Part shown: one piece after another, positions 1 through 10,605 of the stretch
Layout: each line of letters starts with the position of its first letter
Position numbering within the stretch: position 1 is the first letter of the stretch
Assembly: GCA_905221605.1 (NCBI GenBank)
Contig: CAJNDS010002281.1
Location: forward strand, 434,552 to 498,551
Source: Symbiodinium natans
Taxonomy: Eukaryota; Sar; Dinophyceae; Suessiales; Symbiodiniaceae
Direction of reading: 5' to 3'
DNA: 64,000 nucleotides
Position numbers and translations under genes: made by a program
Notes under the pieces: model-generated
The model's database searches: none
What the model was told of the DNA's origin: nothing
The model's input: the letters and a program-made list of their open reading frames with translations, nothing else

Positions 1-154
1 TGGGTGGTTGAGGGTTGGTGCGTTGCCTTGGCTGTCTAGAAAAAAGCCCCCCCCCCCCCCCATATCTCCACGGCCCTAAATCCCATAAACCCTCAACCTA
101 TGGAAGCCTAAACCCCCCAAAACCCCCAAGCCCTAAACCCCAAACTTTAAGCCG

Positions 155-830
155 ACGTATGGCAGGACTCAAGGTTGAAGTGTCCGAGGAAAAAGCAAGT
201 CCTCTCCCGACAAAAGCATGGAGGTTTCCGAAATTAAGGGTCCCTGATTGGGGTCCTGACTATGAGGGAATCCTACTAGTCGGGGGTCTATCTAAGGGGT
301 CCCTTATTCTCGTAAACTCCCACATGATTGCTGATTGCGAGTTCTTTGTAGGCAGTTCCCCCGAATTAGATGCCTTGTCTCCCTCGGTAGAACCTTCTCA
401 GACAGAGACTCTCTTGTATAGGCAGCCACATCTTAGGTTGGATCAGACCCCGACTTTTTTTCGTACATTCAACCTGTCTGGCACAAGCAAGGCGGCGTTC
501 AGCCTCTCAACGAAACTCCTGCATCTTGAATGAATGGTCCAAAATTCTCCAAGGGTACTTACATGGTCAGTACCCTTACTATGGGCCCTTACAAGGGGGC
601 CCCTACCCCGTATATGCCCTATAAAACCCAAGGGGCCCATGCTTCAGAACCCTTTAAAGAAGGTAAGGGACCACATGGGGTATGGTATATGTGTCTTGCA
701 CCACCAAAAGGACACCCAATATATACACTCACCAATGTTGAAAGGGAACCTTATATACACTCACCAATAACAGTACTATTAGCCCTGCTTCATATCAAGG
801 GACCATATAGTTACCCTCAGACATGAGGCT
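155..830. repeat. Repeat-derived region without a convincing gene
   Basis: After a poly-C run and CCCTAAA repeats this stretch holds AT-balanced sequence with phrases such as ATGGGCCCTTA, AAGGGCCCAT and GGGACCATA that recur at 10285-10440, 39740-39800, 61000-61270 and 61400-61545 (called family G here). A 172-codon frame is open from 15 to 533, but its start translates CCCTAAA repeats and I see no splice sites or motif that would make it a gene. Confidence 0.5.
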
Positions 831-1020
831 CCAGGTCCGCTTCTCTGTGTGTTTCCTGCATTTGGGCTTTGACAAGGTTGCATTGGTTTTTGGTTAAGTT
901 TAGTTTGGGGTACAAGATGTTTTCCAGGCTTGTCATGGATGCAGGCAGTTAAAGCCTAAACCTTAAACGCGGCCCTGAACCCTCCGGGGTACCCTGAACA
1001 ACAAAAGGGCACGCTAAGCC

Positions 1021-1345
1021 CTATCCGACCCAAATTCAACTGCCCCCCCCCCCCCCCCCCCCCCCTTTTTTCTGGGATGTCTTTTCGGGGTTTAGGGTTT
1101 AGGGTTTAGGGTTTTGGATTTAGGGTTTAGAGTTTAGGGTTTAGGGTTTAGGGTTGAAGGTAAGGGTGCAGAGTTCGCGATGCCTGTAGCCCCAAACCCT
1201 AAACCCCAAACCCTAAACCCCTAACCGTTCAGAACGTCTTGACCACCTGACAACTCGTCTGCCCTGAAACAGGACATGGAGAGCAAACCCGCAAGCAAGG
1301 CAAAACGCACCCAAGCATCCAGGAGACTCACCCTCTTCAAATTCA
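1021..1345 (+). repeat. Poly-C tract, telomere repeats and one possible small exon
   Basis: A run of about 30 C at 1042-1070 is followed by TTTAGGG and then CCCTAAA blocks. The piece 1271-1321 (after GAAACAG, before GAGACTC) reads DMESKPASKAKR and could be an exon with a GA donor, but its phase does not join cleanly to the next exon. Confidence 0.35.
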
Positions 1346-1588
1346 GGATAGCCTAAACCCCTCAACCCCGCTAAAACCCCTGAAGCCCCCAAAATTAAAA
1401 CCCCTGAAACCCCTAGAACCCCAAAAACCCCCAGAGCCCGAAACTACCTAAACTACCCTAAACCTCTGGCAACCACCCCCCCCCCCCCCCCCCCCCCAAC
1501 AAAAAAAAAAAGAAGACCTAGAACCCCTAAAACCACCAAACCCGGAAACCCCTAAAGCCCCTACACCCGACGCCCTGCGCTTTTTCAG

Positions 1589-2996
1589 GACTACGTGGCC
1601 TTCCAGTCCGACAGCGAGTGTCGTCCGGGGCACTCGAGGCGTGGAAACTTTGAACAGGTTTTTTTCGGGAAGGGTTTGGGGTGTTGGGGTCTGGGGTTTT
1701 GGGTTTAGGGGTTTCAGCGGGTTTTAGGTTGGTTGAGGGTTTGGGGGTTTCGGGCGCGGGGCATTTGCGAATTTTCGGGATGTGGGGCTTGGGGCTTGGG
1801 TTTTTTGGGCTAGGGTTTTGGAGTTTAGGGCTTAGGATTCTGGGGTTTTGGGTTTAGGGGTTTAGGGATTTAGGGGTTTGGGGTTTTGGGGTTTCTGGTT
1901 TTGGGGTTTTGGGTTTTGGGGTTCTGAAACTTTGGGCTTTTGGGGTCAGTCTTTGTTAATTTTCTTAGGGTTTAGGGTGTAAAAGTCACATTTTCAGGTT
2001 CTAAGGGCTTAGGCATTTCCCCCCCTCCCCCGGCCCCGTTGCTGTTCCGTGTTTTGGGTAGTGGATTCCCGTGTGTTGTCACCAACCCAAATTTGCCGAA
2101 AGCTTGAGGCCCCCCAGAAGGGGAAGAGCAGTTCTTTGTTATAGCAGGGTCACATTTTTCAGTTTTAAGGGTACTTAAACACAATAAGGAATGGAAGTGT
2201 GAATTTAAAGCACTATCCCAACCATGAACTAGAATCAGGCGCTAGTAGGTTCAAGGGCTCGTTCGGGTCGGCGCGTGGGATTCGCATGGCATGCGTGCCT
2301 GAACCCTAAAACCCTAAACCCTAAATAGGGTTTAGGGTTTAGGGTTTGGCGTTGGGGGTTTCGGTTTCGGGTTTAGGCCCTGAGCCCTACACTCTGACCT
2401 CAACACTCTAAAGCTTTACGCCCGAAGGCCTAAAGCCCGAACACCTTAACCCCTTGGCCTTGGGATGTTCACCCTTATACTTACAGTCCTTACTAGGGCT
2501 TTTAGTATTTCTGCTTATATTCCCTATTAAGGACTGTTATTGGAAGGGGGAACATCCCCACTCCTAACCCCTCACAGCACCCTAAACCCTTACCCCTAAA
2601 CCCCTAAACCCCTAAGCCCCTAAACCCCTAAACCCCTAAACCCTAAAACCCTAAACCCTAATTCAACCCTCAACCCTGGCAGGCTCTGCTGCAAGATCTC
2701 AGCCCTGACGCTGTGCTTCGCTGGAACATGTGTCTGCCACTCAGGAGCTTCCAAAACCCCTCGAATTAAGGGATATACGTAGGGTTTAGGGTTTAGGGTT
2801 TAGGGTTTAGGGTTTAGGGTTTAGGGTTTAGGGTTTAGGGTTTAGGGTTCTACTAAGGATGCCTTATTATTAAGTAGGGTATATTCCTTAGTTAAGGGGG
2901 TGTTGGAAGTTATGGGCACTTAGGAGCTCCAGGCCCTCCCTGGAAGCCAATGCCCGAAAAACGCAGGAGCTTAGATACGTAGAGTTGAAGCATTAA
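1589..2996 (+). CDS. 3' end of an unknown gene; last intron is a hairpin element with telomere repeats
   Basis: Three exons read in one frame: 1589-1657 (after TTTTTCAG, before GTTTTTTT), 2683-2744 and 2933-2996, ending in TAA. The first begins DYVAFQSDSE, the second ALLQDLSPDAV, the third continues PSLEANARKTQ and ends VELKH. The intron 2745-2932 starts GAGCTTCC and ends GCTCCAG, so it is GA-AG, and its two ends are inverted copies of about 30 nt. The first intron of about 1 kb may hide further exons. No known family was recognised. Confidence is moderate because the last two exons join only with the non-canonical GA donor. Confidence 0.5.
1658..2682. other. Intron-like stretch: degenerate repeats and a direct repeat
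   Basis: 1658-1975 is degenerate G-rich telomere-like sequence. Around 1985-2015 and 2148-2180 a roughly 30 bp motif starting GTCACATTTT is repeated directly. 2306-2350 has CCCTAAA running directly into TTTAGGG. 2461-2560 is an inverted-repeat element (family A). 2581-2665 is CCCCTAAA/CCCTAAA. Confidence 0.6.
2461..2560. repeat. Inverted-repeat element, family A copy 1
   Basis: Ends are TGGGATGTTC and AACATCCCA. Inside are CAGTCCTTACTAGGG and its approximate complement CCCTATTAAGGACTG, so the whole unit folds as a hairpin of about 100 nt. Other copies lie at 36747-36846, 47419-47511 and 62466-62572. Short, non-coding and hairpin-forming, it resembles a MITE or introner element. Confidence 0.75.
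2745..2932. mobile_element. Hairpin element (family K) with internal telomere array, acting as an intron
   Basis: Left end GAGCTTCCAAAACCCC and right end GGTGTTGGAAGTT...GGAGCTCCAG are inverted copies. A block of about ten TTTAGGG units sits in the middle. Removing 2745-2932 joins two open frames that end in a stop. It may be an introner-like element that later received telomere repeats, or one that carries them. Confidence 0.6.
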
Positions 2997-3713
2997 GATT
3001 GGGGTTTAGGGTATAGGGTATAGGGTTTAGGGTTTAGGGTTTAGGGTTGATCCCTTTTAAACCCTAATTATGCCACCTGTTACATACCTTACCCCAGAAT
3101 AGCACAAGTAGTAAATAGAGGAAGCCCTTCCAAGAACAAAAGGTAGCCGGTACCCGGTGCCCCTCGGAAACCCTAAACCGTAAACCCTAAACCCGACTGG
3201 GGGCATCAGGTGACCGATACTCACGCGTTGTTGTTTCAGGGTGCAGGGTTCAGGGTTTCGGTTTTTTGCGCTGCCGAGCTTGCCATTGCAACAAGGTTTA
3301 GGGTTGAGGGTTTAGGGTTTAGGGTTTAGGGTTCAGGGTTTAGGGTTTAGGGTTTAGGGCACAAAAGGGCTACTTCTGCCCATCATCACTTTTTGGTGTG
3401 TCTATCGAGCTTCTTGCGCCGCGACTACGACGACTACTACCACTACCGTTACTAGGACAAAGAAGCCCTTACCCCAAAGCAGAAGACCAATCCGAACCCT
3501 GTAAACCTAATCCCCCCCCCCCACACACGAACAAGAATCGGTGCCAGAAGACCAAGAGAGGTTTGTTCAACCCTCAGACCATAATCCTAAACCCTGAACC
3601 CTGAACCCTGAACCCTGAACCCTAAAACCTAAACCCTAAACCCTAAACCCTGAACCCTGAACCCTGAACCCTGAACCCTGAACCCTGAACCCAGGCCCTA
3701 AACCCCAAAGCAG

Positions 3714-3798
3714 AAGACAAAGAGACGGTCTTTGAGGCCCTGACTCTGCTCAAGGGAGGGGGACGCCTTCCCTCACCCTTCGGCTTCCTGGCACAGAT
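3714..3798 (+). CDS. Exon of an unknown gene, next to the assembly gap
   Basis: After acceptor CAAAGCAG the sequence is open and reads DKETVFEALTLLKGGG, then LPSPFGFLAQ; GT follows at 3799 at the start of a long T run. It starts with two bases of a split codon and ends with two. The frame is protein-like. It might be an upstream exon of the transporter gene beyond the gap; this cannot be decided here. Confidence 0.45.
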
Positions 3799-3833
<35 letters not shown>

Positions 3834-3933
3834 NNNNNNNNNNNNNNNNNNNNNNNNNNNNNNNNNNNNNNNNNNNNNNNNNNNNNNNNNNNNNNNNNNN
3901 NNNNNNNNNNNNNNNNNNNNNNNNNNNNNNNNN
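3799..3933. other. Poly-T run followed by a 100-N assembly gap
   Basis: About 34 T lead directly into exactly 100 N at 3834-3933, a conventional gap of unknown length. The sequence resumes with AGGGTTAGG. The homopolymer probably broke the assembly. Confidence 0.95.
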
Positions 3934-4509
3934 AGGGTTAGGTTTCAGTATTCCTTAGTTCCGGAATCCTGGAAATTCAAGGCACTAAAGCCGGGACCCT
4001 CACAAGGGACCTTAGGGGTTATGTAAGGGGCCACTTCGGCATATAGCGACTTTATAACCTTAAGAAATGCAGGGAAAGAAAAACGCGGCTTTCTCTCTCT
4101 CACACACACACTACCAGCTTTTCAACGAGCTTTTCCTACCACTAAACCCTAAGCCCTAAATCACAAAACTCTTTCAACCCTTTAAGCACCAAGGTCTCAA
4201 AACCCCAACGGCTAAACCCTAATGAAGCCTTATAGACCCTAGAACCCCACAACCTTACAATCCCAAACCCTAAGTTCCCTTAACCTTTCCCCTCTACCCT
4301 AAGTGTACCCCTGAACCCAAAGCCTTAAAACCCTAAACCCTAAATTCTACAACCCTAACCCTTGAACACTAAACCCTATTCCTAAGCCCGAAACCTCAAA
4401 CCCTAAGCCCTAAGGGTACCCCTGAATCATGAATGGGTTTAGGGTTTAGGGTTTAGGGCTTCGGGTTTAGGGTTAGGGCTTAGGGCTTAGGGTTTAGGGT
4501 TTAGGGCAG

Positions 4510-7161
4510 CATGCCCACGGCCAGGTCTACGGGCTCTTGTTCTTCCTCCTTGGCCTGGTTTGCACTGCCATGGGCCAGTATGTCGTTGGGCAGATGCTCG
4601 GCACCATAGCGCCCTAGGGTTTAGGGTTTAGGGTTTAGGGTTTAGGGTTTAGGGTTTAGGGTTTAGGGTTTAGGGTTTAGGGTTTAGGGTTTTGAAATTT
4701 CGAGCCCTTAAACCCTGAATTCAGAAAGTACTAAACCCTGAACCCCAATTAACCCTTAAGGGCAACCCCGAACCCTCCACTCCCTGGTGGCTCTGTGCAA
4801 ACGAAGCAGCTTTTTCTAAAAGTTCAATTCCCCAGTAAGTGTTTCGAGGCTTGGGGTTCAGATCGCAGGGAGGGCAAGGGTTTAGGGCTTAGGGCTTAGG
4901 GCTTAGGGCTAAGGGTTTAGGCTTTAAATTTAGGGTTTAGGGTTCAGGGTTCAAGGTTCAGGGTTCAGGGCTTAGGGTTTAGGATGAACTTCGGGTTTAG
5001 GCTTTAGGGAATCCCCAAGCCCGAAACCTACGAGGCTTCCAGCCTTCAGGGGGGTAGGAATGCTACAGTAGTTTTAGGCGGCGCGTCGGGCTGGTTTAGG
5101 GCTTGGAGTTGAGGGTTGAGGGTTTAGGGTCTAGGGTCTAGGGTTTAGGGTTTAGGGTTTAGGGTTTAGGGTTCTTAGGTCTTGTTGTTTTGAGTTGTTC
5201 CCTTTTTGGAGGGTGGGGGTTGGGGACTCTCCAGTTCTGGAGCAGATCCTAGACCCTCAACCCGTAAACCGTAAGCCCTAAACCCTAAACCCTAAACCCT
5301 AAACCCTAAACCCTAAACCCTAAACCCTAAACCCTAAACCCTAAACCCTAAACCCTAAACCCATAAACCCTAAACCCTAAACCCTAAACCCTAAACCCTA
5401 AACCCTAAACCCTAAACCCTAAACCCTAAACCCTAAACCCTAAACCCTAAACCCTAAACCCTAAACCCTAACCTAAACCCTAACCCGAAACCCTAAACCC
5501 TAAACCCTAAACCCTAAACCCTAAACCCTAAACCCTGCCCTAACCTGCAGGTGGGTCCACAAACATAACCGGCAGAGCCCCATCGCGCCATCCTCGGTCG
5601 TCTTCAAAGCATGGGCTTCTTCAGTGTTTAGGGTTTAGGGCTAGGGTTTAGGGTTTAGGGTTTAGGGTTCAGGGTTTAGGGATCAGGGTGTGGACCTTGG
5701 GGTTTGGGGCTTGGGGTTTAGGATTTAGGTCCGGTGTGGTGTTTGGGGTTCGAGTGTTTATGATTCAGGGTTGCGGGTTTGGGGTTTGGGGTTTGGGGTC
5801 AGGGTTCAGGTTTTAGGCTTCAGGGGTTCTGGGTTTAGGCTTCAGGGGCTTAGGGACTTGCCTAATCCCTAAACCCTAAATCCTAAACCCGGAGCTGGGG
5901 AAGTCGTTACTTAGTTCCTGAAAAGGGTTGCTAAACCCTAAACCCTAAACCCTAAACCCTAAACCCTAAACCCGAAACCCTAAACCCTAAACCCTAAGGT
6001 ACCTGCTTCCCAGAACTAGCCGGGCCTGCGCTTCCCTGACTGTTTCAGGGCCGGTTTAGGGTTTGGAATTTACGGGTTGAAAGTTTGAGGGTTTAGGGTT
6101 TAGGGTCTAGGGTTTAGGGTTTGGGGTTTAGGGTTTAGGGTCTAGGGTTTAGGGTTTAGGGTTTAGGGTTTAGGGTATTTGGGCCCAACCTCGCAGTCCC
6201 GGACCCGCAAACACGGGGGGGTTTAGGGTTTTTTGGCCTCTCACGGCGCACTGGACCCCTGCACCCCAAATCTCAGACCCTACACCCCAACACCCTACAC
6301 CTTGATCCGAGCCCAAACCCTCAGGTTAGAAAATCATAAGACCTGAGCCCTCAACCCTAAGCCCTCAAACCCTAAAGCCTGCTGCTTAGGATTCCCTGGG
6401 TTTTGGAGTACTATACTTTCATACTTTCTAGGTTCTGGGTTCCTATTAGAGCTACATATACCTAAAAGGATATACCTTTTTTTCCAGGGTCTACTCCAAA
6501 GTAGGGCGACTCCCTACAAACCTACAGTAAGGTTTCTTCATAGGGTCCCTTACCTTCTTTTTAGGGTTTAGGGTTTGGGGTTCAGGGTTTAGGGTTTAGG
6601 TTCAGGGTTTAGGGTTTAGGGTTTAGGATTTAGGGTTTAGGGTTTAGGGTTTAGGGTTTAGGATAGTTTCGGGTCCCTTAATGTATATATACAGCTTCAG
6701 CAAGGCAGGCCTTCAGAGTTCAAACCCTAAACCCTAAACCCTAAACCCTAAACCCTAAACCCTAAACCCTAAACCCTAAACTGCACCTTAGGATTCCGCG
6801 TGTCTACCGCCGCCTGAGGTGCTGTCGATCGGCCTCGTGATCCTCCTCTCGGCAGCTTTCGTGGCCGCCGCTGGGCTGCTCGTGGTTTGGGGTTTGGGGT
6901 TTGGGGTTTAGGTTTTAGGGTTTAGGGTTTAGGGTTTAGGGGGTCTTCTTCCCCTATAGAACCCCTATATATACCTCATATAGTCCATATATATTATAAC
7001 TTCAGTAGCCCCCAATTAACCCCTAAACAGCTCCTAAGGTCCCTTACAAGGGTTCCTCCTTTAGTCCCGTGAACTGGCAGGTCGACACCACCGTGGACTC
7101 TGTTGGACATAGCTTTTCCGAGCTCGTGGCGTTCCACCGTGTGTGTGACATGAGTGCGTAG
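4510..7161 (+). CDS. C-terminal exons of a TauE/SafE-family membrane transporter
   Basis: TauE/SafE proteins are multi-pass membrane proteins; some bacterial members export sulfite or organosulfonates, and plants and algae have homologues. Four exons join in frame: 4510-4610, 5551-5623, 6792-6884 and 7081-7161, 115 codons plus TAG. The first reads YGLLFFLLGLVCTAMGQYVV, like the family's membrane helix ending in GQxVV. The second gives VHKHNRQSPIAP, the basic loop. The third is a helix, PEVLSIGLVILLSAAFVAAA. The last ends LVAFHRVC, matching the C-terminal FxxLC pattern I recall in plant members. Introns are 940, 1168 and 196 nt and rich in telomere repeats; the first needs a GC donor. The N-terminal half is missing or lies in or before the gap. 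The substrate is unknown. Confidence 0.66.
4617..4690 (+). repeat. TTTAGGG array, about 10 units
   Basis: Nearly perfect units starting just after the first transporter exon, within its intron. Confidence 0.95.
5278..5535 (-). repeat. CCCTAAA array, about 35 units
   Basis: One of the longest blocks in the window, with a few variant units (ACCCATAAA, CCCTAACCTAAA). It lies immediately before the second transporter exon and ends CCCTAACCTGCAG, so the acceptor is made by a diverged edge, as CCCTAAA itself has no AG. Confidence 0.95.
6399..6501. repeat. Inverted-repeat element, family J copy 1
   Basis: Ends TTTTGGAGTACTA and GTCTACTCCAAAG are inverted. A second copy with the same right end and TA-rich interior lies at 29069-29263. 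The ends would give a GA-AG intron. It lies inside a large intron of the transporter gene. Confidence 0.6.
6941..7071. repeat. Dispersed element, family H copy 1
   Basis: Shares ATAGTCC/CCTATA-type phrases, AACCCCTAAA, CTAAGGTCCCTTA and CCTCCTTTAGTCCC with 49930-50163; a fragment is at 47920-47990. It ends directly before the last transporter exon. Confidence 0.6.
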
Positions 7162-7342
7162 AACCATTATGGGGGTTTACGGCTTACGGTTGAGGGTTTA
7201 GGGTTTAGACCCCCAGAATCCCCTTATCATAAGGACCCCAATAAGGTACCCGCCCCCCCCCCCCCCAACCCTAAACCCTAAACCCTAAACCCTAAACCCT
7301 AAACCCTAAACCCTAAACCCTAAACCCTAAACCCTTTTTAAG

Positions 7343-7891
7343 TTGACGGTTGTACCTCCCCGGGTGCCCCCGACGAACCAAACATTCCGGCGTGCCTCCC
7401 AGATTCTAGCGTCTCGGGTTTTAGGGTGTTAGGGTTTTAGGGTTTTGGGGTTTTGGGGTTTAGGGTTTTGGGGTTTTAGGGTTTTAGGGTTTTAGGGCTT
7501 AGGGTTTTAGGGTTTTAGGGTTTTAGGGTTTTAGGGTTTAGGGTTTTGGGGTTTTAGGGTTTTAGGGGTTAGGGTTTTCGCGTTTAGGGTTTTAGGGTTT
7601 AGGGTCCTCCTCCTTGGACCCTACCCGCACTACGGGTACGATACCATCAGACGAGACCTTTCCAGCTTGCGGGATCAAAGTTTCCAGGGCCATCAAGCCT
7701 GAGCCCTGAACCGGAGACCCAAAACCCCAAAGCTACCCTCAGAATACGAAACCCTAAACCCTAAACCCCTAAACCCTAAACCCTAAACCCTAAACCCTAA
7801 ACGTTCGCGATGTACAGCAGGGTCTAGCAGTCTGCATTGCCCCATCTACTTCGACAATATTTTTCGGCATGGCTATCATATTCTCGCTTGA
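7343..7891 (+). CDS. Cluster of three candidate exons, frames ambiguous
   Basis: 7343-7417 (after CTTTTTAAG, before GTTTTAGGG) reads VVPPRVPPTNQTFRRAS. 7603-7702 is open in several frames; one gives HYGYDTIRRDLSSLRD and a stop. 7831-7891 (after TCTAGCAG) reads CPIYFDNIFRHGYHILA and ends in TGA. They look coding, but I could not find one set of splice sites joining all three. Function is unknown. Confidence 0.4.
7420..7600 (+). repeat. TTTTAGGG-type 8-mer array
   Basis: Units here are mainly 8 bp (TTTTAGGG) rather than 7, mixed with TTTTGGGG. The local variant has spread within this block. Confidence 0.85.
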
Positions 7892-8042
7892 CATATAAGC
7901 CCCACACCCCCAACCCAAACCCCGGTTTAGGGTTTAGGGTTTAGGGTTTGGGGTTTGGGGTTTGGGGTTTAGGGTTTAGGGGTACCCAAAGCCCAAAGCC
8001 CGAAACCCCAACCCTAAACTCTAAACCCTGGACCCTCAAAAG

Positions 8043-8154
8043 ACATCATGGGGCTTGCGACTGAAAACCCCGAGAGATTCCTGCCTTGGCAGTCTCACAC
8101 TGCCCAAGTCGCAACGGGCTGCCGAACAGAGCGCCGGCGCAGTTGGCAGAAAGG
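8043..8154 (+). CDS. Exon of an unknown gene (possible start codon)
   Basis: After CCTCAAAAG and before GTTCAGGG the frame reads MGLATENPERFLPW, then SHTAQVATGCRTERRRSWQK. An ATG follows five bases into the exon, so it could be a first coding exon or an internal one. It ends with two bases of a split codon. Confidence 0.45.
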
Positions 8155-8631
8155 GTTCAGGGTTTAGGGTTTAGGGTTTAGGGTTTATGTTTGGGGAAGT
8201 ATTGGGTTTAGGGAAGGGTTTAGGGAAGGGTCTAGGGTTTAGCCTGTAGTGTTTACGGTTTAGAGGTTAGGGTATAGGCTAATGGTTTGGGGTGTAGGGA
8301 CTCCCACTTAGCTTGGACGTCCCGTAGGCTACTAATCAGTAGGGCTTAGGGTTACAGGTACAGTAACTTGGTTTCAAATCACAGTTCGAACCTCCAAGTA
8401 AACCCTGGCTCAGGGGCTTAGGGTTTAGGGTTCAGGGTTTAGGGTTTAGCTGCAGCCGCTGCCTTAGTTTCAGCGGTGTGGTCCGGGCTTAGGGTTCAGG
8501 GTTTTAGGGTCGAGTACAGGCTGAGCCTTCAGGTTTATGTGTTGTAGGCCTTAACAAAAAACCCTCAGCCTAACATCCCAAGCCTGAAACCCTGAACCCT
8601 AAACCCCTACACCCTAATTCCTGAACCGTAG

Positions 8632-8718
8632 GGCTTGGTTGTGGAGAAGTCGGAGACCTGAACTGGGCCTCCTCCAATCTCAACTCAAGCCCTTCAGCAT
8701 TGGCAAAAGAGGAGTCAG
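8632..8718 (+). CDS. Exon of an unknown gene
   Basis: After ACCGTAG the frame reads CGEVGDLNWASSNLNSSP and SALAKEES, followed by GAACCC (GA donor). The composition is protein-like. The phase does not match the neighbours without a further small exon near 8451-8475. Confidence 0.42.
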
Positions 8719-8867
8719 GAACCCTAAGCCTGAAAAACAACCCAAGCCCTCTATCGGGGTTTACGAAAATCAGGGACCCCGAATAGAGTCCCCCAAATAG
8801 TAGGAGTCCCTTATCATATTTCGGAAAACCCCGGAATCATAGAGTTCCACAATATACCCTCCTGTGC

Positions 8868-9017
8868 TTGAAGGCTCATGGGACTGAATAACCACTTATA
8901 CTGGGCTTATAACCCTACTTACAATTGGGATAACCCCTATAAGGACCTTTAGGGGTATTATAAGTAGGGTCATAAGCCCAGTTATAAGTGGTGATTAAGT
9001 CCCATGAACCTCCAAGT
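8868..9017. repeat. Inverted-repeat element, family B copy 1
   Basis: Ends GCTTGAAGGCTCATGG and CCATGAACCTCCAAGTAGG are inverted, and the interior is a near-perfect hairpin (CCACTTATACTGGGCTTATAA against its complement). Other copies: 19389-19524, 21073-21214, 26278-26411, 29599-29802, 33917-34030, 39409-39556. Confidence 0.8.
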
Positions 9018-9080
9018 AGGGTCACCACTCTCCTGGGCCCTTGGCCATGCTGGTTTAGGGTTTAGGGTTCCTGCTGGCAG

Positions 9081-9143
9081 GCTTTACTGCAACAGCGTCT
9101 CAAAGAGTTGCGAGATGAGGCATCGTATGGGTCAGCGGATTGA
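9081..9143 (+). CDS. Terminal exon of an unknown gene
   Basis: After CTGCTGGCAG the frame reads ALLQQRLKELRDEASYGSAD and stops at TGA. The helix-like, charged composition is convincing. Its beginning resembles the exon at 2683 (ALLQDL after CTGGCAG), which may be chance. Confidence 0.48.
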   Translation, partial: ALLQQRLKELRDEASYGSAD

Positions 9144-9332
9144 GGGGCCTTTTTTGGAAGTTCAGGGTTCAGGGTCTAGGGGGCCTAAACCCCAAACCCC
9201 AAACCCCAAACCCCAAACCCCAAACCCGAAACCCTAAACCCTAAACCCTAAACCCTAACCCCCCCCCCCCCTACCTAAACCCTAAACCCTAAACCCAGGG
9301 TTTGTGCGGAAAACAGGGTTTCAGGATTTCAG

Positions 9333-9546
9333 GGTGCAGCAGTTGATCTCGGAGAGAGCGGATGAACCCTGGGCTTCGCCTCTTTCACACAAGCCACGGG
9401 TTTCGGGGCTTGTGTGTTTGGTTTTAGTGAGCAGTGTGGGGTTTAGGGCTTAGGCTTTTCGGTTTAGGGTTTAAGGTTTAGCACGGAAGCTGATCGTCGT
9501 AGACCTCAGGTCAAGAATGCAGCGCTGTAAGCGCTGCAGCCCCTAA
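9333..9546 (+). CDS. Two candidate exons, unknown gene
   Basis: 9333-9399 (after GATTTCAG, before GTTTCGGG) reads VQQLISERADEPWASPLSHK. 9482-9546 (after GTTTAG) reads KLIVVDLRSRMQRCKRCSP and ends in TAA. The two frames do not join directly, so another exon or site is needed. Confidence 0.4.
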
Positions 9547-9703
9547 ATCTTCCCGAACCCCTAAACAATTAAACCCAAACAATTAACCCTCACAAAAACT
9601 CCTAAAGCCCCTAAAAGCCCCCTAAAACCTTGCGAACCTCCAATTCCTAAACCATAGACCCTAAACCCTAGACCCTGAACCCTGAACCCTACACCCAAAT
9701 TAG

Positions 9704-9773
9704 CTCCAGTCTGGACGCCCTTAGCCCCATAAGTCTGTCGTATCAGAGTCGCTTCTTGACCTTCCAGCCATAA
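9704..9773 (+). CDS. Candidate terminal exon
   Basis: After CAAATTAG the frame reads SSLDALSPISLSYQSRFLTF and ends in TAA. No family recognised. Confidence 0.35.
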
Positions 9774-10068
9774 ACCCTAAGCTTTCTAGGGTTTAGGGCG
9801 GATTTAGGATCTAGGGTGTAAGGTTTAAGTCTGGACTCCTAACCACACACACTAGCTCCAAACGCTAAACCCTGAACCCTAAGCCCCACGAACCCTACAA
9901 GCCCTACAAACCCTCCGTAAGCCCGCCACCCTGCATACCCTAAACCCTAAACCCTACAAGCCCTAAACCCTAAACAGAAAACCCTACAAACCCCAGCTGA
10001 GAACCACTCCATTTTACAGTCAATTGTATGACCCATAACTTAGGACACTGACTTTGTTTTCCTTCTAG

Positions 10069-10585
10069 TCTATTCCCGACCCCTAAATGGGGCTTCTTAG
10101 TTCACTCTTGTTGTGCATGCCCGTAGACGTCTCAAAACCCTACAAACCCTATGAACCCTATAAACCCCATGAACCCTCATAAACCCCCAGACACCCCACA
10201 AACCCTACAAACCCTACAAACCCTACAGACCCTACAGACCCTAAACCCCGAGCCTCACTAGAAAGGCTATGACATCTCAGGTTGGAACCATGGGCCCTTA
10301 GTATGGTTCCTTACCCTCGTTTAAAAGGAGTTAAGAGGGATCCGAAGTATGGGCACTTGTTATGTATAGCATATGTAAGGGTTACATACCAGGGGGGGCC
10401 CAAATTAAGGGCCCATACTCCGAACCCCCTATATGAGTCCCTAAACCCTAAACCCTAAACCATAAATCCTAAACCCTAAACCCCAAACCCCAAACCCTAA
10501 ACCCTAAACCCTAATCCCTAATCCCTAAACCCTAAACACAACAACCCTAAACCCTAAACCCTAAATCCTAAATCCTAAACCATCC
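10069..10585. other. Possible short exon and family G element
   Basis: 10069-10131 follows a strong acceptor (TTTTCCTTCTAG) and reads LFPTPKWGFLVHSCCACP to a stop. 10285-10440 is a family G repeat with ATGGGCCCTTA and AAGGGCCCATACT at its two ends. The rest is CCCTACAAA and CCCTAAA repeat. Confidence 0.4.
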
Positions 10586-10605
10586 TCTCTTTGAGTTCTC
10601 TCCCC

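Noticed and set aside
15-533. 172-codon ORF
   Set aside because: Starts in poly-C and CCCTAAA repeat, no splice or family support; much of it resembles dispersed non-coding repeats.
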